Below, piece by piece: positions 41,720-49,708 of a stretch of DNA of 64,000 nt. Position 1 is the first letter of the stretch. Each line of letters begins with the position of its first letter. The notes beneath the pieces are model-generated. The model saw only the letters and a program-made list of their open reading frames with translations. It was not told where the DNA came from and made no database searches. The DNA is taken from the NCBI RefSeq assembly GCF_028621955.1, contig NZ_CP117516.1, positions 1,944,001-2,008,000 of the forward strand, read 5' to 3'. This DNA is from Erythrobacter sp. BLCC-B19. GTDB taxonomy: Bacteria > Pseudomonadota > Alphaproteobacteria > Sphingomonadales > Sphingomonadaceae. Position numbers and translations under genes: made by a program.

Positions 41720-42478
41720 CTAGCGTTGCAGCGTGTGGCCGATCCCCCCATCGACTGCGAGCGATTGCCCGGTCACGAAGCCCGAGCGCGCGCCTGCCAG
41801 CCACAGGGCGGTCTGGGCGATGTCGTCCGCCGTGCCGAGCCGCGCCATCGGGGTCTGGCTGATGCGCCGCTCCAGCTGTTCCGGGCTGAGGATCGCCATC
41901 ACCCCCTCGGTCGCCACGGTCGAGGGTGCGATGGCGTTGACCCTGATCCCGCGCGCACCCAGCTCGACCGAGGCCGAGCGGGTCAGCCCGTCGACCCCGG
42001 CCTTGACCGCGGCATAAAGCAGCGCGCCCGCGCTCCCCAGCCGCCCGGCCATCGAGCCGATATTGATGATCGACCCGCCGCTCTGCATATGCGGCAGAGC
42101 GGCCTGGATCCCCCACACGATCCCGCCCAGACCCACGCCCGTCATGCGATTGAAGATCTCGGGCGTGATGTCGGGGATCAGGTCATAGCTGTTCCACATC
42201 GCATTGTTGACCAGCACATCGATCCGCCCGCACTCGCGCGCGGCGGCATCAAGCGCGGCGGTGATCGCCGCCCGGTCGGAGACGTCCGCGCCCAACCCGA
42301 TCGCGTCATGCCCGATATCGGCAGCGGCGGCTTGCGCCCAGTGCGGTTTCAGGTCGATCAGCACCACCCGCGCGCCCTCGGCCGCGAACAGCGTCGCAAT
42401 CGCCTTGCCCAGCCCGCGTGAGGCTCCGGTCACCACTGCGACCTTGCCTGCCAGTTCTGCTGCCGATCCTGTGCCCAT
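41720..42478 (-). CDS. SDR family oxidoreductase
   Basis: A 252-residue classical SDR with VVTGASRGLGKAIATLFAAE, DVLVNNAMWN (NNA-M instead of NNAG), INIGSMAG with the catalytic Ser and LLYAAVKAG with the Tyr-x3-Lys pair, then IRVNAIAPSTVATEGVM and a C-terminal LAVDGGIG. It is likely an NAD(P)-dependent hydroxy/keto-acyl oxidoreductase. The ATG at 42478 has AGGAGGAACGCGC upstream. It lies upstream of the receptor on the minus strand and is divergent from the double SDR gene. Confidence 0.9.
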   Translation of the reverse strand: MGTGSAAELAGKVAVVTGASRGLGKAIATLFAAEGARVVLIDLKPHWAQAAAADIGHDAIGLGADVSDRAAITAALDAAARECGRIDVLVNNAMWNSYDLIPDITPEIFNRMTGVGLGGIVWGIQAALPHMQSGGSIINIGSMAGRLGSAGALLYAAVKAGVDGLTRSASVELGARGIRVNAIAPSTVATEGVMAILSPEQLERRISQTPMARLGTADDIAQTALWLAGARSGFVTGQSLAVDGGIGHTLQR

Positions 42479-42653
42479 GCGCGTTCCTCCTGTCTGCGGG
42501 GCAAGGTCTATCCCTCTGCACGGCAATGGCAGCGGGCGAGCGCTGAGGCGGTGCCATTATTCCGTGCATGATAGTCGCGCGAGCGAGGCTGCACGTTTTT
42601 GACGCGCGCGAGGGGCTGGCCAAGGTATCGGCAAAGGCCAGAGGGAGAGGGGC

Positions 42654-44192
42654 ATGGCAAAGCTGCAACGTCAGGTGCTTGTGACCGGAGCCGCGCGCGG
42701 GATCGGATTGGCCTGCGCTTTGCGCTTTGCCGCAGCGGGTGACCGCGTGATGCTCGCCGATATCGACGCTGCCGCCTGCACTGCAGCTGCGGCGCGGCTG
42801 GGGGGCGATCATGTCGCCATCGCCCTCGACATATCGGACGAGCTTGCGGTCGATACGGCGCTGTCCGATCTGCGCGCGCAGTTTGGCGCCTTCGATGTGG
42901 TGGTCAACAATGCGGGCGTGGTCGATCGCTTTGCCCGCCCGCTGCTGGAGGTGCCGGGCGCGGATATTGACCGGCTGGTGGGGATCAACCTTGACGGCCC
43001 CTACCTCGTCGCCCGCGCCGCGCTGCGCACGATTCTGGCCGGACAGCGCGGGGCGCGGATCGTCAATATCGCCTCGGGCGCTGGCCTGCGGGCGCTGCCG
43101 GGGCGCGCGGCCTATTCCATGACCAAGGCCGCCGTGATCGGCATGACCCGCGCCATGGCGGTGGAACTGGCGGGCGCGGACATCGCCGTCAACGCGGTGC
43201 TGCCGGGCTATATCGACACTGAAATCCTGCTGGCGCTCGAACGCGAAGGCCGGTTCGATCGCGCCGCTGTGGCAGCCGCGGTGCCGATGGGGCGGCTGGG
43301 CCGGGCCGACGAGATCGCCGAGGCGGTGCATTACCTTGCGCAGCCGGGCGGCTATCATTGCGGCACGTTGCTGTCGGTCGATGGCGGGGTCGATGCCTTC
43401 GGCGGCTCGGGCCGGGCTTCGGCCAGCGTGATGCCCCACCGTCCGGTGCGCCCCGGCGATGTCGCCTGCGTCACTGGCGGCGCGCGCGGGATCGGCGCGG
43501 CGGTGGCCGAGCGGCTCGCGGCTGAGGGCTGGCAGGTGGCGATCATCGACCGCCAGCCGGGCGACGACCCACGCTTCCCCGCATGGCAGGCCGACCTCGC
43601 CGACGAGGCCGCCATCGAACACGCGATGAGCGATATCGCCCGCCAGCTCGGCCCGGTGACGGTGCTGGTCAACAATGCCGGGATGGTCGAGCCGATGGCA
43701 CCGACGCAGGATCAGGACATGGCCCACTTCCGCCGCACCATTGCGGTCAATCTCAAGGGCACGCTCCACGCCGCCCGCGCCGCCGCGCGGCAGATGATCG
43801 GCGCAGGGGGAGGCGCGATCGTCAACCTCGCCTCGATCACCGCCAGCCTCGGCTTGCCGGGCCGCAATGCCTATTGCGCGTCCAAGGCCGGGGTGGTGAT
43901 GCTCACCCGGAGCATGGCCTGCGAATGGGCCGAGCACGGCATCCGGGTCAACGCCGTCGCCCCCGGCTATATCCTCACGCCCGCCATGGAGGCGCTGATC
44001 GCCGCGGGCACGCGCGACATGAGCGCGATCCTCGCTCGCATCCCGATGGGCCGCATGGGAGCGCCTGCCGAGATTGCCGGGGCCATCGCCTTCCTCGCCT
44101 CGGACGCGGCATCCTACATCACCGGCACCACGCTTCAGGCCGATGGCGGCTATCTCGCCAGCGGTCACCCTCCGCAAGCGCCGCTGCCCTAG
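42654..44192 (+). CDS. Double-length SDR: two complete short-chain dehydrogenase domains fused
   Basis: A 512-residue protein made of two full SDRs. Domain 1 (1-250) has TGAARGIG (11-18), NNAG (85-88), Ser near 141, Y154/K158 and a C-terminal SVDGG. Domain 2 (about 265-505) has TGGARGIG (274-281), NNAG (340-343), Ser near 394, Y407/K411 and LQADGG. The linker (GGSGRASASVMPHRPVRPG) is short. Both active sites look intact, so the protein could carry out two successive oxidoreductions or mimic an SDR dimer or tetramer in one chain. The ATG at 42654 has GAGGGAGAGGGGC upstream. It heads the plus-strand catabolic operon. Confidence 0.93.
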   Translation: MAKLQRQVLVTGAARGIGLACALRFAAAGDRVMLADIDAAACTAAAARLGGDHVAIALDISDELAVDTALSDLRAQFGAFDVVVNNAGVVDRFARPLLEVPGADIDRLVGINLDGPYLVARAALRTILAGQRGARIVNIASGAGLRALPGRAAYSMTKAAVIGMTRAMAVELAGADIAVNAVLPGYIDTEILLALEREGRFDRAAVAAAVPMGRLGRADEIAEAVHYLAQPGGYHCGTLLSVDGGVDAFGGSGRASASVMPHRPVRPGDVACVTGGARGIGAAVAERLAAEGWQVAIIDRQPGDDPRFPAWQADLADEAAIEHAMSDIARQLGPVTVLVNNAGMVEPMAPTQDQDMAHFRRTIAVNLKGTLHAARAAARQMIGAGGGAIVNLASITASLGLPGRNAYCASKAGVVMLTRSMACEWAEHGIRVNAVAPGYILTPAMEALIAAGTRDMSAILARIPMGRMGAPAEIAGAIAFLASDAASYITGTTLQADGGYLASGHPPQAPLP

Positions 44193-44232
44193 AGCGCGAT
44201 CAGGGTGGGTCAGGTTGGTCGGAACCCGCTCT
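44191..44232. repeat. Intergenic hairpin repeat AGAGCG...CGCTCT
   Basis: The arms AGAGCG and CGCTCT enclose a region with internal GGTT...AACC pairing, immediately after the stop codon of the double SDR gene (the repeat overlaps it). The pattern resembles a dispersed AGAGCG-type intergenic repeat of alphaproteobacteria. It may serve as a processing or stabilising hairpin at the 3' end of that gene. Confidence 0.45.
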
Positions 44233-44332
44233 AAATCGCATATGCAATATTCGCGCGGGCACTGCCCCCGTCCGTGCCAAGCGTCGCCGCGCTCCATAGT
44301 CTCCCGCCCAACACATTTGCGGGAGAAGCAGC

Positions 44333-45097
44333 ATGAGTCAGGTCAGGTTGGACGTCAGCGATTACGTGGCGGTGGTCACGATGGACAACCCGCCGGTCAA
44401 TGCCCAGAACATGGACCTGATCGACGAGCTGATCGCCACCTTCGACACCTTCAATGATCGCGATGATGTGCGCGTGGTGGTGCTGACCGGCGCGGGCAAG
44501 TGCTTTTGCGCGGGCGCTGACCTGCGCAACCGGCCCGATCTTTCCGCCCCCGGTGCGCGCTGGGCGCGCAACCGCAAGGTGCGCGAGGTGAGTTACTGCA
44601 TGATCGACAATCACAAGCCGATCATCGCCGCCGTCAACGGCGCGGCGCTGGGTGCGGGGCTGGGGCTGGCGGCCAGCTGCGACATCATCGTCGCCTCGCA
44701 GAACGCGGTCTTCGGCCTGCCCGAGGTGGATGTCGGCCTGATGGGCGGCGGCAAGCACGCCGAGCGCATCCTGCCGCACTCGCTGGTGCGCCGCATGATG
44801 CTGACCGGCTACCGCGCGCCGGCCGACGAACTCTACCGCCGCGGCGTGATCGAGGCGAGCCTGCCGCCCGAAGAGCTGATGCCCTTCGTCATGGACATGG
44901 CCCGCAATATCGCGGCGAAGAGCCCGCTGGCGACCCGGCTGGCCAAGGACTCGATGCGCACCATCGAGAACATGACCCTGCGCGATGGCTATATCTACGA
45001 ACAGGGCAACACCGCCAAACTCGCCACGTCCTACGATGCCTCCGAGGCGGTCGCCGCTTTCGTCGAGAAGCGCGCACCGGTGTTCAAGGGCTGCTGA
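44333..45097 (+). CDS. Enoyl-CoA hydratase/isomerase family protein
   Basis: A 254-residue crotonase-fold protein. The oxyanion-hole motifs are CFCAGADLRNRP and NGAALGAGLGLAASCD. In hydratases the first catalytic Glu sits in the second motif (GGGCELA); here it is GAGLGLA, so that Glu is absent. The second Glu is kept in FGLPEVDVGLMGGG. Loss of one of the two acids is common in isomerase, hydrolase or lyase members, so plain hydratase activity is not assured. It starts the run of tightly spaced genes up to the second IclR gene; the acyl-CoA ligase starts 4 bp after its stop. Confidence 0.9.
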   Translation: MSQVRLDVSDYVAVVTMDNPPVNAQNMDLIDELIATFDTFNDRDDVRVVVLTGAGKCFCAGADLRNRPDLSAPGARWARNRKVREVSYCMIDNHKPIIAAVNGAALGAGLGLAASCDIIVASQNAVFGLPEVDVGLMGGGKHAERILPHSLVRRMMLTGYRAPADELYRRGVIEASLPPEELMPFVMDMARNIAAKSPLATRLAKDSMRTIENMTLRDGYIYEQGNTAKLATSYDASEAVAAFVEKRAPVFKGC

Positions 45098-45101
45098 GGC
45101 G

Positions 45102-46700
45102 ATGGCGGGGCAGTGGAATTTCGGCGATCTGCTGGATGTGGCCGCAAGCAACGTCCCGGCAGACCGCCCGGCGCTGATCCGGGGTGAGCGGACGATCAGC
45201 TGGGGCGAGTTCGACGCGCGCACCAATCGCCTCGCCCGCGCGATGCTGGCAGGCGGATTGGTGGCGGGCGACCGGGTCGCGATCCTTGCCCGCAACATCC
45301 CCGAATTCATCGAGATCGCCTGCGCCGCCTTCAAGGCGCGGCTGACCCATGTGAACCTCAATTACCGCTACACCACCGCCGAGATCGAATATGTCCTCGC
45401 CGATTGCGGCGCGGTGGCGTTGTTCCATCAGGCCGAATTCGCGGGCGTGGTCGCGCCCCTGCCCGCGGCGCTCGATCATCTGCGCATGGTGGTCGAAATC
45501 GGCGGGGAGGGTGAATACGACCGGATCGTAAGCGAGGGCGATGGCAGCCCGCTCGGGATCGCACGCTCGCCCGATGATGGCTATCTGCTCTATACCGGCG
45601 GCACCACCGGGCGGCCCAAGGGCGTGATGTGGGCGGCGGCCGATGCGCGCGCGGTGCAGCTGGAATCCCCCACCGTGCGCAACACCATCCTGACGCTGGA
45701 GGATCACGCGCGGCAGGTCGCGGCCAACACCGCGCCGGGCCGGGTCATGCCCGCTTGCCCGCTGATGCACGGGGCGGGCCTCAATTCCTCGATGGCCGAA
45801 CTGCTGATGGGCGGGACGGCTGTGCTGCTGTCGGATGACAGCTTCCGCGCCGAGGCCCTGTGGGACGAGACCCAGCGCCACGGCGTGACCCGCATCCTGA
45901 TCGTCGGCGATGTCTTTGCACGGCCGATGTTGCAGGCGCTCGAAGCCCATCCGGGGCGCTGGAATCTCGCCAGCCTCAAGGTGATCTCGTCTGCCGGGCT
46001 GATGTGGAGCGAGGAAGTGAAGCGCGGGCTGGTGCAGCAATTGCCGCAGCTGACGCTGGTGGACATTCTCGGCGCATCGGAAGCCTCGGGCTTCGGCTAT
46101 GCCATCACCAATGCCACGCGCGAGACGCCGACCGGCTATTTCGAGCCGGGGCGTCAGACCGTGATCATCGATGTCGAGACCGACCGGGTGCTTGCCGATG
46201 ATGAGCCGGGCACCGGCTGGCTCGCCCGCAGGCCGCCCTTCGCACGCGGCTATTTCGGCGATCCCGAGAAGACCGCACAGACCTATCGCACCATCGGCGG
46301 GGAGGTTTACGCCATCCCCGGCGATATGGCCGAACGCACGCCCGAAGGCCTGATCCGCCTGATCGGGCGCGGCAATCTGTGCATCAATTCGGGCGGCGAG
46401 AAGATCTTTGTCGAAGAGGTCGAAGAGGCGCTGAAACGCGCGCCGGGCATCGAGGATGCGATTGTCGTCGGCGTGCCTGACCCAACCTGGGGCAAGGCGG
46501 TGGTGGCGCTGATCCGCACCGCGCCGGGGTTTGACGAAGCGGCGGCGCGGGCGGCGCTGGAGGTTGATCTGGCGCGCTACAAGCTGCCGCGGCGGATGAT
46601 CGCGCTGGATGACTTGCCGCGCCATGCCAGCGGCAAGTCCGACTATCGCACCGCGACCGCGCTGGCGCTCGAAGCGCTCGGCCTGACGGCGGTGGCCTGA
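45102..46700 (+). CDS. Acyl-CoA synthetase (AMP-dependent ligase)
   Basis: A 532-residue ANL-superfamily ligase that activates a carboxylic acid to its CoA ester through an acyl-AMP. The phosphate loop YTGGTTGRPKG is at 164-174, the A5-like GASEASGFGY follows, then RGYFGDPEKTAQTYRTIGG and the hinge LIGRGNLCINSGGEKIFVEE. The C-terminal catalytic Lys is in HASGKSDYRTA. It resembles the FadD3/FadD17-type ligases of steroid and terpenoid pathways, a comparison by feel only. The ATG at 45102 follows the previous stop by 4 bp. Confidence 0.92.
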   Translation: MAGQWNFGDLLDVAASNVPADRPALIRGERTISWGEFDARTNRLARAMLAGGLVAGDRVAILARNIPEFIEIACAAFKARLTHVNLNYRYTTAEIEYVLADCGAVALFHQAEFAGVVAPLPAALDHLRMVVEIGGEGEYDRIVSEGDGSPLGIARSPDDGYLLYTGGTTGRPKGVMWAAADARAVQLESPTVRNTILTLEDHARQVAANTAPGRVMPACPLMHGAGLNSSMAELLMGGTAVLLSDDSFRAEALWDETQRHGVTRILIVGDVFARPMLQALEAHPGRWNLASLKVISSAGLMWSEEVKRGLVQQLPQLTLVDILGASEASGFGYAITNATRETPTGYFEPGRQTVIIDVETDRVLADDEPGTGWLARRPPFARGYFGDPEKTAQTYRTIGGEVYAIPGDMAERTPEGLIRLIGRGNLCINSGGEKIFVEEVEEALKRAPGIEDAIVVGVPDPTWGKAVVALIRTAPGFDEAAARAALEVDLARYKLPRRMIALDDLPRHASGKSDYRTATALALEALGLTAVA

Positions 46701-46704
46701 GCCG

Positions 46705-47412
46705 GTGCAACCTCATGCGCTGGTGACCGGCGGTGCGCAGGGCATCGGGCGCAGCGTGGCCGAACGGCTTGCCGCGCAAGGCTGGAGCGTGACCGCTGCC
46801 GACCGTGATGAAGCCGCACTGGCGGCGGTGGAGGGGCAGGGCATTGCCCCCGCCGTGCTCGACGTGTCCGACAGCGCTGCTGTTGCCGCGCTGGTCGATC
46901 GCCTGCCACCTCTCGACGTGGTGGTGAACTGCGCTGGGATCGCGGCGGAACTGCTCCCCTTGAAGGACATCCCCCGCGAAGCCTTCGAGCGGATGCTGCG
47001 GGTCAATCTCGGCGGCACCTTCATCCTCGCGCGGGAAGCGGCGCGGCGGATGGAGCGCGGCGCGATCATCAACATCGCCTCACGCGGCTATCTCGGCGGA
47101 GCAGGGGCAGCGCATTATGTCGCGTCCAAAGCCGCCGTCGTCGGTCTGACCCGGGCGCTGGCGGTGGAGCTGCGCTGGCGCGGGATCAGCGTCAATGCGG
47201 TTGCGCCCGGCATGGTCGAGACGCGCATGATCGACGACTTCACGCCTGAAATGCGCGCGCGCCTGTCGCGGCTCGAACCGGCAGGCGGGCCGATGCCGCC
47301 TGCCACCATTGCCGAAGCGGTCGCCTACCTCGCCTCGGCGGCGGGGCGGATGGTCAACGGGCAGGTGCTGCTGGTCGACGGCGGCAAGTCGCTGGGGGTG
47401 GCTCCGTGCTGA
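46705..47412 (+). CDS. SDR family oxidoreductase
   Basis: A 235-residue classical SDR beginning with GTG. It has ALVTGGAQGIGRSVAERLAA, VVVNCAGIAAELL (N-C-A-G), INIASRGYLG with the catalytic Ser, HYVASKAAVVG (Tyr and Lys) and ISVNAVAPGMVETRM, ending VLLVDGGKSLG. It is a probable 3-hydroxyacyl-CoA or alcohol dehydrogenase within the CoA pathway. It lies 4 bp after the ligase and overlaps the next gene by 7 bp. Confidence 0.9.
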   Translation: MQPHALVTGGAQGIGRSVAERLAAQGWSVTAADRDEAALAAVEGQGIAPAVLDVSDSAAVAALVDRLPPLDVVVNCAGIAAELLPLKDIPREAFERMLRVNLGGTFILAREAARRMERGAIINIASRGYLGGAGAAHYVASKAAVVGLTRALAVELRWRGISVNAVAPGMVETRMIDDFTPEMRARLSRLEPAGGPMPPATIAEAVAYLASAAGRMVNGQVLLVDGGKSLGVAPC

Positions 47413-47945
47413 GCGTCATTGCGCCCCCCGGCAGCCTCACAGCGGCCATCGCCGCCCGGATCGCGGGCACCACGCCGCTTTCCGCGCCCGCCGCCATCGT
47501 CGCTGCCATGCCGCCTGTGCGCATGGCGCCGCTGGGCGATCTGGAGGATGCGGATTTCGCGGCAGGTTGCATCACGCCGCTTGCCGATCTCGCCGCGACG
47601 CTTGCCGCGCTGCTGCCCGATCATCGCCGCATCGTGCTGATCGGATTGAGCGCAGGTCTGGGCGATTGGGACGCGGTTCTTGCAGGTGCCTATGCCGCAG
47701 GCGCGGTCGGGTTGATGCGCTCGGCTGCGCTCGAATATGCACAGGCCGGGGTGGCGATCAATTTCCTCGCCCTGCCATCCGACGATCCGGCGCTGGCGGA
47801 AAGTGCGGCGCCGATGGCTGGTGCGCTGCTGGAATGGGGCGCGGCGAGCGGGCAGGTCATTTTCTGCGATGGCGGTGCGAACCTCAGGATGCGTGCCGCT
47901 CGTCCGCGCCAAGCCGCTTTACCCACAGCCCCGCCACCGGCATGA
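47406..47945 (+). CDS. Short SDR-like protein lacking catalytic residues
   Basis: A 179-residue protein that aligns only with the second half of SDRs. AAGAVGLMRSAALEYAQAG corresponds to the Tyr-Lys helix but has no Lys four residues after the Tyr (YAAGAVG). VAINFLALPSDDPA matches the usual V-N-x-(I/V)-x-PG loop in position, and VIFCDGGANLRM the final DGG. There is no glycine-rich cofactor motif. It starts with GTG inside the end of the SDR before it, so it may act as a structural partner subunit of that SDR. A degraded gene is the alternative. Confidence 0.65.
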   Translation: MLSVIAPPGSLTAAIAARIAGTTPLSAPAAIVAAMPPVRMAPLGDLEDADFAAGCITPLADLAATLAALLPDHRRIVLIGLSAGLGDWDAVLAGAYAAGAVGLMRSAALEYAQAGVAINFLALPSDDPALAESAAPMAGALLEWGAASGQVIFCDGGANLRMRAARPRQAALPTAPPPA

Positions 47946-47954
47946 TCGCGGCCC

Positions 47955-48722
47955 ATGTCGCAACCTCCGGTCAAGTCCGCGCTGCGCACCTTCGAAGTGC
48001 TCGAACTCTTCGCCGAGCGCCGCGAGCCCTTGCGCTTGCAGGAGGTTCACACCGCGCTCGGCTACCCGCAATCGAGCACCACGGCGCTGCTCAAGAGCAT
48101 GGTGCTGCGGGGCTATCTCAACTACGATCGCGACCACCGCACCTATCTGCCGACCACGCGGGTGAGTATGCTGGGCAACTGGCTGCCGGGCTTTATCCAG
48201 GCCGCCGGGGGCTACCGCGAGCTGGTTGAGGAATTGCAGCGCCGCACCGATGAAACCGTCGCGCTGATCACCCGCAATGACCTGTTCGTGCAGTACATCA
48301 TCCTGCTGACTCCCGATCACGAATTCCAGATGGCCCCGCAGGTCGGCGCCATGCGCAAGCTGGTCGACAGTTCGGCCGGCCTGTCGCTGATGGCGCGGAT
48401 GGACGACCGCGCGATCGACAAGCTGGTGCGCTATTCCAACGCCTACAACACCGGCGACGATGTCCGCGTGAGCCTTGCCGAGATCATGCAGAAGGTCGAG
48501 GCCGTGCGGCATCTTGGCTATGCCTATGTCCCCGGTCGGCCGACGCCTGCCGTGTCCTCGATCACGATGGCGCTCGATGCAGACCTCTATGGCGTGCCGC
48601 TGGCGCTGGGGGTGGGGGGGCTGGCCGAGCGCATTGCCGACGCCAAGGATCGCATCGTGGAGACCTTGCGCGAAATGGTCGCAGGCTTCCACCCTTCGCC
48701 GGGTCAAATATCGCAGACATGA
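47955..48722 (+). CDS. IclR family transcriptional regulator, paralogue 2
   Basis: A 255-residue regulator with a winged helix (SALRTFEVLELFAERREPLR, LGYPQSSTTALLKSMVLRGY) and an IclR effector domain (QYIILLTPDHEFQMAPQVGA, VSSITMALDADLYGVPLALG). Extended identity to paralogue 1 at 36776 (for example TYLPT-RVS-LG-WLP and QRRTDETV) points to duplication within the cluster. It starts 9 bp after the SDR-like gene, so it is expressed with the operon it may control. Confidence 0.92.
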   Translation: MSQPPVKSALRTFEVLELFAERREPLRLQEVHTALGYPQSSTTALLKSMVLRGYLNYDRDHRTYLPTTRVSMLGNWLPGFIQAAGGYRELVEELQRRTDETVALITRNDLFVQYIILLTPDHEFQMAPQVGAMRKLVDSSAGLSLMARMDDRAIDKLVRYSNAYNTGDDVRVSLAEIMQKVEAVRHLGYAYVPGRPTPAVSSITMALDADLYGVPLALGVGGLAERIADAKDRIVETLREMVAGFHPSPGQISQT

Positions 48723-48826
48723 TTGTCCGGCCCCGGCGAGCCGTTTGGATGCGCTCAGGCTGCGAGGCGGGATAGTCTTTCCCCCGAACGCGGGCCCGTG
48801 CGCGGCCCGGTTGGGGAGAGTGCAGC

Positions 48827-49708
48827 TTGACTGTCCGGACAGGATTTCTCGGGGAGCACCGCTGCCTGCTGGGCGAAAGTCCGGTGTGGGACGCGGCGGC
48901 GCAAAGGCTGTGGTGGGTCGATTCCGCCGGGCGAAGCATCCACGCTGCCGCGCCGGACGGTGCGCCGCTGGCGAAGTGGCAGTTTGACAGCATGATCGGG
49001 AGTGTCGGCTTTGCCGAGGGCGGCTTGCTGGCCGGTTTCGCCGATCACTTCGCGCTGGTGGACGGCGCCTCGGGCAAGGCAACGCCCTTTGCCAGCGTGC
49101 CCGGCCACGACGGGACGATGCGGCTCAATGATGGCAAGGTCGACCGCGCAGGCAGCCATTACATCTGCGGCCAGACCCGCATGGCCGAGGGCGCAAGCGG
49201 CACGCTGTTTCAGCTTTCCGCCGCCGGTGCGCTGGCGCCGCTGGCGGGCGGGATGCGGATTTCCAATGCGATCTGTTTTTCGCCCGACGGCACCACGCTC
49301 TATTTCGCCGACAGTCTCGACGGGGTGATCCGCTGCCATGCCTATGATCCGGTGACCGGCGCTGTGGGCGCGCAGCGCGCTTCGATCAGCCTCGCCGGGA
49401 TCGGTCAGGCGCCCGACGGCGCGACTGTGGATGCTGACGGCAACCTGTGGATCGCGCTGGTGCTCGATCAGGCGATCGCCTGTGTCAGCCCGGCAGGAGA
49501 GCTGCTCCGCCGCATCGCCATGCCGATGCCGTTCCCCTCGTGCCCGGCCTTCGGGGGGGAGGGGATGGCAACGCTCTACGTCACCTCGATCGCCAATTCG
49601 GGGCACAATCTCGTCACCGATCATCCCGATGGCGGGCGCATTGCCGTCGTCACCGGACTGGGTGTGCGCGGGATCGCCGAGAGCCGTTTCCAAGCAGGGG
49701 CTGCCTGA
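48827..49708 (+). CDS. SMP-30/gluconolactonase family protein
   Basis: A 293-residue six-bladed propeller. The metal-binding Glu lies in CLLGESPVWDAAAQRLWWVD, followed by GTMRLNDGKVDRAGSHYICG (Asn/Asp region) and ISNAICFSPDGTTLYFADSL (second metal Asp near the end). Family members hydrolyse lactones or similar esters with a divalent metal. In this cluster it could open a lactone made by the Baeyer-Villiger-type enzyme. It begins with TTG at 48827 after GGGGAGAG. Its stop overlaps the acyl-CoA dehydrogenase start. Confidence 0.88.
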   Translation: MTVRTGFLGEHRCLLGESPVWDAAAQRLWWVDSAGRSIHAAAPDGAPLAKWQFDSMIGSVGFAEGGLLAGFADHFALVDGASGKATPFASVPGHDGTMRLNDGKVDRAGSHYICGQTRMAEGASGTLFQLSAAGALAPLAGGMRISNAICFSPDGTTLYFADSLDGVIRCHAYDPVTGAVGAQRASISLAGIGQAPDGATVDADGNLWIALVLDQAIACVSPAGELLRRIAMPMPFPSCPAFGGEGMATLYVTSIANSGHNLVTDHPDGGRIAVVTGLGVRGIAESRFQAGAA

